Of a stretch of 17,411 nucleotides of DNA, positions 1-9,503 are shown piece by piece; position 1 is the stretch's first letter, and every line of letters starts with the position of its first letter. The position numbers and the translations under genes were made by a program. The notes under the pieces were generated by a model. It searched no databases and had not been told where the DNA came from. It saw only the letters and a list, made by a program, of their open reading frames with translations. This DNA comes from Chromera velia (lineage: Eukaryota > Sar > Chromeraceae). Location of the stretch: positions 1 through 17,411 of the forward strand of contig JAHBMJ010002619.1 of assembly GCA_018398765.1 (NCBI GenBank), in the 5' to 3' direction.

Positions 1-114
1 GTCTCTCTCTCTCTCTCTCTCTCTCTCCCTCTCTCTCTGTGTGTGTGTGTGTGTGTGTGTAAGTGTGTGTGTGTAAGTGTGTGTGTGTGTGTAAGTGTGT
101 GTGTGAGTGTGTGA

Positions 115-148
<34 letters not shown>

Positions 149-232
149 AAGAGTGTGTGTGTGTGTGTGCATGTGTGTGTGTATGTGTGTGTGTATGTGT
201 GTGTGTGCGTGTGTGTGCGTGTGTGTGTGATG
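1..232 (+). repeat. (CT)n then (GT)n microsatellite at the end of an intron
   Basis: Bases 1-38 are almost pure CT dinucleotides. From 39 to about 232 the sequence is GT dinucleotides with scattered interruptions (GTAAGT, GTGAGT, GTATGT, GTGCGT). The tract runs to within about 7 bases of the AG at 238-239, which begins an open, phase-compatible exon. The tract therefore appears to be the 3' end of an intron whose start lies left of the window. Open frames through it (poly Cys-Val) are a by-product of the repeat. Confidence 0.9.
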
Positions 233-239
233 AGTGCAG

Positions 240-1663
240 ACGCGGCTTGTGGAGGACTGGGGGTTCATGAACGGTCTGTTGAGGATCTTGAAGGAAGACG
301 CGACCAGGGAAATCGCCAAGAGGGCGCACGCAGACAGAGAAGAGAGGGGGTCGAATATTGTGCAAGGAGCCATCTGGTCGTGGAGGCGGATGGAGGCTGC
401 AAAGACGCTTTTCACAAGGAAAGCAAAGGAAATCGTGGAACTCCTTTACGACAACGGATACTCAGGCATGAGACCTCAACACAGGTAGGCATAGAGGAAA
501 AGACTATTTTCCTTCCCTTTCTCCCCTTCTTATCTTGATGATTGTCTGTGTTTTGTATATTTTTTGAAGATTCTCTGAATGGCAGAGACATGATCGCTCA
601 GAATAGGGTCTGCAAACTTGTGAAACCACGTGACCATTCTCCTCGATCAGAAAAGTGGATGTGCATGCATGTGCAGAAGACGACTTTGGGTGGATCCGCT
701 GCTAAATGAATTTAAAGTGCGTCTATGCTCTGACTAGTCTTCAAAAGAGAAAAAACGTCGAACGAAATGTCAACTTCTGCATTTCAATAGGTGAGGATTA
801 ATCTATTCCGTTTCCTCGCTCCGTGCTTAATTGCAGAGAGTTTCTGATCATCGGTTTTGGGGGTTTCGGGTTCGTGAGTGACGTCGGTGTGAGTCGGCAG
901 GCCTTCAGGGAGGCCGAGAGGAACTCTGACCACATCATTTTGGGGGAGATTAAGAAGAGCGCAGGTCTCTGCTTGAGGGCCAGACTGCCGGTGGCCATCT
1001 TCAGGGATGAGGTGCATTCGGCACTTGAGACACTCTCGGTGGGTCAGTCTGTCTGCCTTTCTGTGTGTCTAGCGCTCTTCCCTGAGTTCCTCGATCATCA
1101 GGTTAAATTTGTGCCGGATTGAATCACATGTAGCTCTCTCCCAGACAGGTAGCCAGGGTGAAGGAAGGAATGGAACACAGTCGGAGTCAAAAATGTTGAC
1201 ATTGAAAGCTCTTTAATTGAATCCAAGAATCTGGAGCTCCATGGAAAAGAAAGTATGAGCTCTTTGGTGAGGAATCTTTTTTTTTTCATTTCCACCAGGA
1301 CGGGAGAGATGATTCCAGACAGAGGCAGTATGCAGAAATGATTCACACTCCCTGTGCACAGAAAGATGGTACTGCAGAGAAAGGGATGAAAAACAGGTAC
1401 TGTAAAACCTTTGCAGAAACACTTGTAGATTTTTCAGAGTTGTGAATTTCCGCCGTCTCTTTTTCTCTCTTCATTCAACTTAAAACATTCAAACAAGATT
1501 TGTTCTCTCTTCTTTTTCTTGGACGGCCGCGTTGCAGGGAGCTGTACAAGCTGCGAAGATCAAAAGTGAAACCGCTAAAGAAGCGGCAAGGAAAAAAGAA
1601 GCGAGGGATGTGTTAAAAATTCACCGGATCGTCAACACCGCTGTGTTCGGGGTCGAATCATGA
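240..1663 (+). CDS. Unrecognised protein, last three exons (5' end off window)
   Basis: Inferred as join(240..484, 837..1038, 1538..1663), 190 residues of a longer protein. The first exon follows AG at 238-239, starts TRLVEDWGFMNGLL and ends CACAG|GTAGGC in phase 2. The second follows TTGCAG at 831-836, completes the split Arg codon, reads EFLIIGFGGFGFVSDVG, and ends CTCTCG|GTGGGT in phase 0. The third follows GTTGCAG at 1531-1537 and reads GAVQAAKIKSETAKEAARKK to TGA at 1661. Both junction phases match without adjustment, which is the main support. The product is mostly charged and probably helical (runs such as REIAKRAHADREERG), with one hydrophobic, glycine-rich stretch after the first junction and a Lys/Glu/Ala-rich C-terminus. 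I do not recognise the family. The 499-bp second intron contains further open segments, so extra or alternative exons are possible; exon three is also open in a second frame. Confidence 0.6.
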
Positions 1664-1670
1664 CTCAAAT

Positions 1671-1705
1671 AATAAACGTTAGCAATGATTGTCAACTTGA
1701 ATAAA
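1671..1705 (+). terminator. Two AATAAA polyadenylation signals
   Basis: AATAAA occurs at 1671-1676 and again at 1700-1705, 8 and 37 bases after the TGA that closes the upstream spliced gene. The second is at a more usual distance. Their position supports that stop codon as the true gene end. Cleavage probably falls just before the AT-rich stretch. Confidence 0.5.
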
Positions 1706-1709
1706 ACTC

Positions 1710-2455
1710 AGTCGTACTATACATGTATGATAATCCTGATTCAGGTATACAATATAAGTCTTGAAATGATTCTGAATCAATTTCTTACGTAAACGTAAAT
1801 TATGAAAGGCAATTTTTAAGGTAAACAAACAGTTCAACAAAAAATTTAAGCCGTATATATATAGTCAAAACAACCTAGAAAACAAGTCAAATTGCTGAGC
1901 TACCGGCAATTCACTGCATACCATTTTACCTATTTTCAAGTTGTTTAATTAAATTAATTTGTTTAACTTGTTTTACAATTTAAAATTATATTACAGTGGA
2001 CCATAACATGTAGGAAAAGATTTGTTACGTGTGTGTATTATTACTGAAATTGAAACTGACTCCTAGCCTAATAATCCGCTAGATTCATAGCTAGCCAATT
2101 TAAATCCCATAAAATTCCTACTTACTTACTTAATGGCAGTTTAGCCGAGAGTCTCCGAAACCAGAGACAAACGGCAACCCATGTAAGCAGTTCATACGCA
2201 ACCTAGGTTTAGAGTCTTATAGATTAGAGATAAAGCATCCAATTCAATTGAAATGCCTAGTCCCACGCAATCAATGACGTCCTAGTAAAATTCGGTAAAA
2301 TTCTAGCTAAAATCCCATAAAATCCGGTCAAAATTTAATCCTAGCCGAAAATCCCATAGAATCCTAGCTACCTGCAAGGTATAGTACCATATTATATTTC
2401 TATCACCACATCATTCAGCATCTAACCTCGGAATTTCAAGTTGTGAAGCAGAACT
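1710..2455. other. AT-rich intergenic island with degenerate short repeats
   Basis: Composition changes abruptly after the polyadenylation signals to strongly AT-rich. No open frame or splice-framed exon is visible on either strand. A short motif recurs with variation: AATCCCATAAAATTCC near 2104, AATCCCATAAAATCC near 2311 and AATCCCATAGAATCC near 2349, mixed with CCTAGC/CTAGCC words. This looks like a decayed local repeat or mobile-element remnant. No terminal repeats or target-site duplications are seen, so no element can be named. Confidence 0.5.
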
Positions 2456-2572
2456 ACCGATGCCTATAGTTACAGTCAAAAACTTTCCTCTGCAAATAAT
2501 CCCCCATCACGCAGCACGTAGCGTTCTCTATACTTTTCAAATTCCAATCCTTCTCCAAGATTTATTTTACAG

Positions 2573-2977
2573 ACAATCAATTTCGGGAAGTCGGAAAGAT
2601 TGCTGCCCTGCTGACAGAGGCTGCAAGTACGTGCACAGGCACATCGCAGACAGGCACACAAGAAGGCGGACCGCTACGCAGGCAAAATCAGGCAGAGGTA
2701 GGTGGGTGGGGAGACTGACATCTGATACACTCAACTCGTTTCGATGAGCCTATCTTCATCTCATCTCATCCATATCTGCCCTCTTTTCTCTCTTCTTTAG
2801 TTTCCTTTTTCTGTCTTAGTGTCAGTCTGGATGCTGCCGTTCAGTTCGAAATGCCTGCCTGAATTCTGACACGATCTGACTGATTGTATCTAGGATTGTA
2901 TGCGAACTACGTATGCGACTCTGTGCACCCTTGGCGCCTTGCCCAATCCACACAGTCTTATGCCTTACGACTCCTGA
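2573..2977 (+). CDS. Possible spliced coding fragment, weak
   Basis: A candidate exon at 2573-2697 follows TTTTACAG and ends GCAGAG|GTAGGT. After two carried bases it reads NQFREVGKIAALLTEAASTC and onward without a stop. Joined in phase 0 to 2894-2977 (after GTATCTAG) it continues DCMRTTYATLCTLGALP and ends at TGA 2975-2977. The splice signals are reasonable, but no first exon or start codon is found and the peptide resembles no family I know. A competing 95-residue frame starts at ATG 2460. From here to 3263 I see no other gene. Long frames at 2884-3407 have biased, CA-rich composition and partly lie antisense to the next gene. Confidence 0.2.
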
Positions 2978-3263
2978 CTTTTCACGAAGGCTTCATCGAT
3001 CCTCCCTCCTTTCTCTCTCGACCAGAATCGAATTCCATCACACACTCTGCATGCATCTTGCCACCGTCGATGTACACCAACACGCACACGCACAAAGCCT
3101 TCCTACATATGCGAGGAGAGCCAGAGTCGATTCTGACCCATCACGGGAACGCCCGCATCCCCACCCCTCCCCAGACGGACACGCTCCCACTTTCAAAAGC
3201 GCGAAGACAGGTCTGAAAGGTGCATATTGCTATGGATGCACCGAAATCAACGCTGCCAGCAAT

Positions 3264-4163
3264 TCAGCTGACAAACACACGGTTGGGCAGATGATGCGAG
3301 TGGTACTTTCGGAAGCTGTCACCCAGCTTGATTGCCTGTTTAAAGATCCGTGCCGCATCACCAGACACCTCAGCAACAAGGCCGTCTCCACCCAGTCCTC
3401 CGTCTGAGGCATTCCCTCTAGGCTTCTTCCCCTTCTCCTGAATGATCTCGGCCGTTTTGACGTACGAAAGTTCCGCAACGGCAAGGGCCTCGTCTCGATC
3501 GTAATTGAACTTCTCGACATCTTTGTCCGGACGAATATCCTGAGCGAGCATCTGAAGGTACCACTCCCTGTCTGACTTCCCCGTGAATGAAACGACAGCC
3601 CTCTCCTCTACTGAAAACAAGAGGGCCTGGTTGGAGTCCTTCACGACCTGCTTCAAGACTGAGTCGGGGGGTCTCGATATAGGCTTCCCCATGTCTGTGC
3701 AGACTCCCGCATATACCCAGCTCTCGCTTCCGCGTCTGTATTCAAACCATTGACCGAGCAGTCGGTTCAAAGTGTACACGACATCGGTGTAATACGAACG
3801 GGTGTGTGATGCCAAGAAGAAGTGGGCGTGTGAGATGAAGCCAGAGGCAGTCATACACCCACAAGCGCCGTGTCCCAGCCAATCAACCCTGCGTGTGATA
3901 CCGTCTTTGTCTTCCCACTCAAAGCCCGGATCGAGATCCAAGGAGGGTTTCTTCCTTCCAGCGGGGACATCAGTCGACACGGACCGAAACAGAATCTCTG
4001 CGTTTGCTCGAATGTTTTCTGTGTTGCAGCTACTCGTGCTGCCGCTGGAGCACGAGGCTGTAGAGGAGCAAGAGTGCGCCCCCACGAAGAGAAGGAGGAG
4101 AAGCAGTAGCGTGCAACCAAGAAGTCGTCCTGATGACCGAGCCTGTATAGAGACGGGAATCAT
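3264..4163 (-). CDS. Unrecognised secreted or signal-anchored protein, 299 aa
   Basis: Single-exon frame. The first ATG is at 4163 (MIPVSIQARSSGRLLG); the frame extends three codons further only through a TTG. Residues 14-29 form a Leu-rich hydrophobic core after Arg residues, a signal peptide or type II anchor. Residues 30-50 are a Ser/Cys-rich, low-complexity linker. A folded-looking region follows (about 72-240), with aromatic and His-rich segments (GFISHAHFFLASHTRSYYTD, 108-127) and Cys at 101, 103 and 155. Residues 244-266 are Gly/Lys-rich, then a short amphipathic C-terminus ends at TGA 3264-3266. There is no GxSxG, zinc-binding or other catalytic motif I can name. It is divergently arranged with the gene starting at 4819, which also encodes an N-terminally anchored protein, so the two may share a promoter. 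A donor near the stop could in principle add a further exon. Confidence 0.6.
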   Translation of the reverse strand: MIPVSIQARSSGRLLGCTLLLLLLLFVGAHSCSSTASCSSGSTSSCNTENIRANAEILFRSVSTDVPAGRKKPSLDLDPGFEWEDKDGITRRVDWLGHGACGCMTASGFISHAHFFLASHTRSYYTDVVYTLNRLLGQWFEYRRGSESWVYAGVCTDMGKPISRPPDSVLKQVVKDSNQALLFSVEERAVVSFTGKSDREWYLQMLAQDIRPDKDVEKFNYDRDEALAVAELSYVKTAEIIQEKGKKPRGNASDGGLGGDGLVAEVSGDAARIFKQAIKLGDSFRKYHSHHLPNRVFVS

Positions 4164-4818
4164 CTCGCTCAATGGAGGCCTGTCTCCTCAATTTCTTACA
4201 GAGTTGCAGGGTCTACACCCATGCAGCTATGACACTTCAAGCCTCCGCGATGGTTTGTCCTTCCTGGATGTCGGACACCCTCTGTGCAGTCGAAAGAGAC
4301 CAGCTGTTTGTCTACTTTGGTTCAATGGGGCTGGGAGAGACGGCATGCATAGCTCGGAGACGTCGAGTCTGACACATGCGCATGACCGTGCGAACGGACC
4401 CTGAAAACGAACTCCGGGGATCTCCAGGGCCCTTCAAATCGAAAAGTGCCCCACAAGATGAGTAGTTTAAATTTGCCGGGGCCGTTTGCGCGGTTAGCTC
4501 GGCCATAAATTGCATGATCCGAGCTATCAACGCGATTGAATCTGCAAGATCTGCAAGCGTGCACATGTGTACAGAAACTGCCCGATGCTGGGAGAGCTAT
4601 AGACAGTGAAGTGACACAGTATAGTCAACCGGCTTTCAAGCCTCCATTGAAGCTTCCTCTAGCCAGTGACTACTCTGCGAGAGCGCAAGTCCTTTTGGAC
4701 TGAAGTCAATTGACCCTTCACCACGTCTCGTCTTCAGTCTGACGATATATATATACTGCGGTGGTCTCTTCGCACACGCGTATCCGTGCATGTGCCGCTG
4801 AGCTCCATTCTTCCCGAG
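4164..4818. promoter_or_regulatory. Divergent intergenic region with TATA-like run
   Basis: This 655-bp gap separates the start codons of two divergent genes. A TATA-like run (GATATATATATA, 4743-4754) lies about 65-75 bases upstream of ATG 4819 and could position transcription to the right. No matching element is obvious for the leftward gene. GCATGCAT at about 4342 belongs to the TGCATGCA-type family scattered over the window. Open frames here are short, start at non-ATG codons and look like chance. Confidence 0.4.
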
Positions 4819-5721
4819 ATGACGACCATCAGAGCAGAACCAGCTCAAGCTGGTATGACAAGAAAGGGAAACACTGGAGAGACTCGTTCGTACGCACTTC
4901 TGCGCCAGAGTCCTGCGATGATACTTTCGGTTGCACTCATCCTTTTTTTGGTTGCCTTTTTTGCCGGGCGGCTCTCAATGACTTCACCCCCGAGGCAGAC
5001 GCAGTCCCCGGCAGGCAGCTTGTCACTGAAAAGCGGCACTCAGAGAGACCCCAATGCTGAACTTGAGCAGGGCAGTTTCCATTCTGCCAGCCTCACAGAG
5101 ACTCGGCAGAAGGAGTCGCAACACGTTTCTGAAGCCTCTCCTCCTGGTGTCAGGGTCAGCACGTCCCCGCCGTCTCCTGAACCCCCTTATGCTCCCGCAC
5201 AGCCCCAACCGTCTCCTGAACCCCTTAATGCTCCCGCACAGGCCCAACCGTCTCCTGAACCCCTTTATGCTCCCGCACAGCCCCAACCGCCCCAACCGTC
5301 TCCTGAAAGCCGAGCACCGCTGGGTCTTGAGGGGATGATTCTCTGCTTCAAAAAAAAGGAAGCTACACTCCGATTCGTCGATTACAACGACGGGTCGAGG
5401 TCCATCCGCTACGAACCTTTGAGGCGCAAAAGCAAACGAGTGGTCGCAGGGGGGGCAGCCTGGGATGCTTGCGAAGAGGCCAGCCTCCAGGGAATCCCAA
5501 CGGTGTGGGAACTTGCAAGGGCAGCTCCAGAGTCCCAGACTGACGCATGGGTACCGAACAAAAAGTGGCTCTGGAATACAATCGACAACGGAAATCTGTA
5601 CGTCAACCTAGGCGACGGATTCGTTTGGAGAATGGGTAGTCCGGAGGCAAACTGGGCGCACTACCACGTCGGTCAGTTAATTGTAACAGCCGGTGTTATC
5701 ATGCTGAAACCTAATACGTAG
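4819..5721 (+). CDS. Anchored Pro-rich-repeat protein with possible DUF1566-like domain
   Basis: 300 residues, one exon. ATG 4819 (MTTIRAEPAQ) is chosen because the frame extends upstream only through a GTG. Residues 33-50 are hydrophobic (ILSVALILFLVAFFAG), preceded by Arg residues: a signal anchor, so the bulk is probably luminal or extracellular. Residues 55-118 are Ser/Pro/Gln-rich. Residues 120-161 are three copies of a 13-residue unit of the type PEPLYAPAQPQPS, encoded by a 39-bp minisatellite. Residues 170-300 look globular. AWDACEEASLQGIPTVWELA (214-233), a Trp cluster (WVPNKKWLW, 244-252) and NLYVNLGDGFVW (259-270) recall the W..A...C...G...P...EL and W.V.F.dG pattern of DUF1566/Lcl_C domains. 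That family call is from memory and weak. Divergent partner: the gene ending at 3264. Confidence 0.65.
   Translation: MTTIRAEPAQAGMTRKGNTGETRSYALLRQSPAMILSVALILFLVAFFAGRLSMTSPPRQTQSPAGSLSLKSGTQRDPNAELEQGSFHSASLTETRQKESQHVSEASPPGVRVSTSPPSPEPPYAPAQPQPSPEPLNAPAQAQPSPEPLYAPAQPQPPQPSPESRAPLGLEGMILCFKKKEATLRFVDYNDGSRSIRYEPLRRKSKRVVAGGAAWDACEEASLQGIPTVWELARAAPESQTDAWVPNKKWLWNTIDNGNLYVNLGDGFVWRMGSPEANWAHYHVGQLIVTAGVIMLKPNT
5176..5301 (+). repeat. 39-bp coding minisatellite (three units)
   Basis: Units begin at 5176, 5215 and 5254, each starting CCTGAACCC and carrying TATGCTCCCGCACAG or a close variant. The third is lengthened by a 9-bp duplication of CCCCAACCG. All changes keep the reading frame, and third-base and missense differences (Tyr/Asn, Pro/Ala) separate the copies. 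The repeat makes a flexible Pro/Ala/Gln linker between the membrane anchor and the C-terminal domain. Confidence 0.9.
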
Positions 5722-6089
5722 GGGTTGTTGGATGTATTGACGTCTGAACGTTAACCCGAATCAACGTATGGGTGCGTGGACACATGGATGGACCACTAAA
5801 TAGATTAGGGGCGTGTGTGCTTTTGATGCGTGAGGTGCTGGATGCGTAGAAAAATCAGACCGGTGCACCCAAAAGCTGTGCCGATCGAGGGCTGAACAGG
5901 TGAATGGTGGCATGCAGTAGATTTGTGGATAGACAGACACTGTGTTTGATTGGTTGGGGAACACAAGAACAGAACGGATCACCCATGCATGCTTGGGACT
6001 TACCTAGACGTCTGTTGGCTTGTACTGTGAAGTTCATGTGTGTGTGAAAACATCAAAGACACCCGCGCTGGTGTCTCTGCTGTCTGCAG
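5722..6089 (+). other. Non-coding gap or intron before the 6090 exon
   Basis: No start codon leads in frame into the exon at 6090, and no confident exon is visible here. The right end (GTGTCTCTGCTGTCTGCAG, 6071-6089) reads as a 3' splice site. A possible donor GAACAG|GTGAAT lies near 5898, but the frames before it are closed or lack ATG. The stretch contains GCATGCAG/TGCATGC words (about 5910 and 5985). Confidence 0.4.
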
Positions 6090-6647
6090 GAAGCCTGTGC
6101 GATCCGGACAGTCTCTCGCGAATCTACTCCAAGGAGGACGCTGAGGTCATCCGAGACTGGATTTCTGAGCGGCAACAGACGCATCTGAAGCGTCTTAACG
6201 TCACTGCTGCCAACGTGGAAGATCCAGTTAGTGTTCCTTACAGCCTGAGAAACAAGTTTCTGAAGGGCCTCAAGGTGCTGTTTGGCAGGTCCAAGAACTG
6301 CTTGTGTCAGTCGTGGACTCCCAGGGACTGTGTGGTCAGTTTGAGAAGTGTCCTTTTGGCCTTTCGACAATTGAACAATTTGTGCACTTAATTGCTGTTC
6401 TGACATTTGGCCCACCAGCTCCCTTTTTTTTTGCTTTTTGCACTATGTTGCTCCGATGAATTCTGTCTGGTTGCCTCATTGATGGGTTGAGGCTTTGGTG
6501 TTTTTGTCCTAACAAGTGCTCTTCGTGCCTGTTTGTTCTCAGGAGTCTTCCGATTCTTTTTCTGGAAATTCGACACGCTCAGCTCGACCTGGCGGAATGT
6601 CTGAGATGAGGGCGGCTGCTCCAGAAATTCGCATTCAGGCTGCTTGA
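6090..6647 (+). CDS. Unrecognised protein, two 3' exons (5' end unresolved)
   Basis: Inferred as join(6090..6274, 6543..6647). The first exon follows CTGTCTGCAG and, after a split Gly codon, reads SLCDPDSLSRIYSKEDAEVI and on to FLKGLK, ending CTCAAG|GTGCTG in phase 0. The second follows a strong acceptor: TCCTAAC (branch-point-like), a pyrimidine-rich run, then TTCTCAG at 6536-6542. It reads ESSDSFSGNSTRSARPGG and stops at TGA 6645-6647. The result is a charged helical block followed by a Ser/Arg/Ala-rich tail. An alternative donor GGCAG|GTCCAA at 6288 would give a different short C-terminus, and the first exon is also open without splicing to TAA 6389-6391. A 156-residue reverse-strand frame (6388-6858) competes; the splice signals favour the plus strand. 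Family unknown; no start codon found. Confidence 0.45.
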
Positions 6648-9503
6648 ACACACTGTCGCAGAGAAGAGAGGAGGGGCCCGAGGCAAGCGACTGAAGAAAG
6701 AAGGTTTGTAAAATAGCAGACACAAGTTGAGCGCGGAGGCAGCTTCTCGGATCACCAGCTTGCGTCTCCGACCGCATCGAGTTCATCCAATTTTGGCCTG
6801 GCCCTTCAATGCCCCCCTCCTCGCCTGCATTCCCACAAAACGTCCTACCTGTATGCATGATTGCGTGCGTATTTGCGTGACTTCAAGCTCAGAATTTTGC
6901 CTGACTGCATCAGCTTTTGCGATCTGTCTGATCACAACTTTTGCTGCTTTTGCTGAGCAGATGTGTCAGGTCTTTCCCACAGTAGGCGTGTGAACTGAAT
7001 CAGCTGTAGCCTCGAGCTGACCAGTATGCATGAGTGTTTGGCTTCAAATTTAATGTGTGCACGCACGAGTAGAGTGATTCGACTGCATGGAAAAATGCCT
7101 ACCTAGGGGAGCGTAGGCATCGACGGGATGACAGTGACTGTTTGTACATGCATGGCAAGGCTTTGTCCGTTTCGTTTTGGTGGTCACAGACAACCACACC
7201 GTGCATACAATCGTGGACCGGTGCGATGGGTTTTGGTTGAGAGACAAAGGAGGGATAAATGCCATCGATGAAGTCTTTGTAGAATGACAGGATCAGTCAG
7301 GCATGCAGTTTGCATGTGCAGAGTTCATTGGTAAGGCAATAAAACAGCAAGGATTCGTTTAGATTTAAGCTCTTTAGCAAACCATTAGACTGCTGTCAAG
7401 GAACCAAGTCATGAAAAAGTATTGGAGAAATGAAGACAATGAAAAAAAAAAAGAGGACGGACCTAGGAACGGACTTATCGAAGCGAGTTGAGTTCATCCG
7501 ATGTCTTTTTCTCTGTCTGCTTCCAACTTTGCCTTACTCTGCATCTGTGAACCTATATGTAAACCCAGCTTTAAATCGGTATCTGTATTAACACTGATTT
7601 GAAACATCATCTGCCCAAGTCAGTTTGTAGATATTTCTTTATTTAATTCCTGTTAACAACAACTAGTTCTTGTGCACAATGAATTACCCCTAGTCATATA
7701 TGCGTGCGTGACGGTACGTCCGAGTTATGTAGAGTTAGAGTTGTTAAGTACCATGCAGGATAAATACTGAGTACCATTATTGGGGGGTCAAATACCGAAT
7801 TTAGGTATAATGTATTTATCTAGGTACATATATATGGGGACGCGGCATGCGTAAGCCGCCCCTTTGGAAGCTAGTTTAGGAAATTAGGAGTGAATTGAAT
7901 TGAAGTGAGCGTGCCAGCTAGTGTATGGATTTGAGTTTTGAACTCTCGATCAGTTTTCGGCGAACTTCCCGCATCTAGTTTCGCATGATCGAGCTTGATT
8001 TGATGGAAGAAACGTCTGGGCACGGTGCCAACCCTGCCTTTACTTAATTAACCATGCACACACAAGCGGTAGGAAAGCGAGGGCTCCCTTTGGAGCTCTC
8101 TCTTGTCAAATGGACTCTTGATGTGGATCGAAGAAGCAGAGATCGACGCATATACTCAATTTACTCTTTGGACCGCCAATATTCTATGACAGAAAGACAG
8201 ACGGATAGAAAAGAAGAGCTGCACCGACGAAAGAGCAGAAGCACGCATGCAAGTCGTGAAACAGAGAGAAAGATGAACACACAAGGAGACAACGACCAAG
8301 AAACAGACAGACGGTGGGCATGCAGGCTTGCAGTCCACTAGCTGGCGCTTCATTGCATTCTCTGTGCTCGAGCAATCGACTCTGTCCCTCTCCACTCTGC
8401 CCCCTTCTCAAGATACAAAGATGGGCAGACCAGCAAGGACAGACAAAGCAGATCGACGCCCTTCCATTGCTACAACCTCAGCAGATAGGAAGGGGTGCAT
8501 GAGCAGACCGGCAAGCTGGCCAGTCGCCCCGCTGTTGATTCTCTCTCGTGATGTTCCAGTGGACGTGCAAGAGCGTGCACACACAGGCGCCTCCTCATGC
8601 ATAGTCACAGAAATGAATGAGTGTGCACTGCATGCCTCTCTGATGGATGGACGCTCTTCATGGATGGATGTCCTTCGATGCGCATTTGAGACCGGCCTTG
8701 AGGGCTGTTTGGAGTGCGTCTCTCTCGTTGCATTTGTCTACTATTCAGGCAGGCAAAGAGAAATCTGTTCAAAGACGGAAAGACAGAAACTGAGGAGAGA
8801 CAATCAAAGCATAGACCTAGCTGTGGAACGAAGGAAGGAAGGAAGACATGGATGGGTGTGAAGGAGAGAGATGGATTCTCGCTGGGTTTCTCACAGATCC
8901 CACTCACAGACTTATTTACTTATGTAGACCTCGAAGAAACGATTTTCTCTTTCATCTTTGCACCTCTTTCTGGTCTACCTTTCCCTTCCTTTGACGGAAG
9001 ACCACCAGGGAAAGAAAGAAACACGCCTCTCTCTTTCTTACCTGAGTTCTTTCCTGATGCTTTGGTGTTTGCTGCGCACAAATTTTTGTCTGACGGCAGA
9101 AAGACTGCAAACGAAGATTCGTTCGTGCAGGACGGAAGGGAGGGGAGAGAGGGAGGGATATAGAAAGGATAAAGAAACACAGGGGGTGGAGGGCAGAAGC
9201 ACATGCCTCTGCTGTGTGAGTACAGCTGTTTTTCTTTTCTTGCTTTTCTCTTCGTTCCCTTCCTCTATGTGTAACTCTCAGTCTCCTGCATCGCTGTTCG
9301 GTCCAGAAAAGGGGAAGGGAGGGGGAGAGGGGGCGCTCTTAGTCAACACGAGACTGAAAGAGCGGCAGAAGGAGCGACTACCCGACAAACGGGAGTTTCA
9401 CCCGCTTTTCTCCCTCTCACTGTCCCTAAAGCTGGCATGAAAGAAGAGAAACCTGCACATGCATCCCAATCTGTTCCCTCTTCTCTTCCTTCCCCTTCTC
9501 ATC
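6648..9503. other. Long stretch without a convincing gene
   Basis: About 2.85 kb between a plus-strand gene end and the end of the leftward PURH gene. AATAAA at 7338-7343 might serve the plus-strand gene, though 690 bp from its stop. Bases 7500-8050 are AT-rich with GTACC/GGTA words and a TATATATGGGG-linked hairpin near 7836-7862. Bases 8150-9450 are polypurine or polypyrimidine with many AGACAG and GAAAGA words; frames here, including ATG 8852 to 9163 (about 103 residues) and ATG 9204 to 8920 on the minus strand, have the biased composition expected of such repeats. Part may be the 3' untranslated region of PURH. Confidence 0.4.
7338..7343 (+). terminator. AATAAA, possible polyadenylation signal
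   Basis: An isolated AATAAA on the plus strand, downstream of the gene ending at 6647. The distance (about 690 bp) makes the link uncertain; the hexamer may be chance in AT-richer sequence. Confidence 0.2.

Noticed and set aside
107-538. 143-residue frame beginning with poly Cys-Val
   Set aside because: It is driven by the GT microsatellite and out of frame with the supported exon at 240-484.
3264-4163. Class 3 lipase-like reading of ALLFSVEERAVVSFTGKSDREWY
   Set aside because: The phrase resembles the strand and RGT region of these lipases, but RGT is not present and there is no GxSxG nucleophile motif or following H-x-GF, so no enzyme call is justified.
6388-6858. 156-residue reverse-strand frame with a genuine ATG
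   Set aside because: It overlaps the plus-strand exon that has a branch-point-like TCCTAAC, pyrimidine tract and AG; the reverse frame starts at a CAG|GTAGG-like site and has low-complexity Lys/Ser/Gln content. Not excluded, only less likely.
8328-9163. Frames of 177 and 149 residues
   Set aside because: They start at TTG or GTG, run through AGACAG/GAAAGA-rich repeats, and show no motif; the ATG-started portion (8852-9163) is too biased to support a gene.
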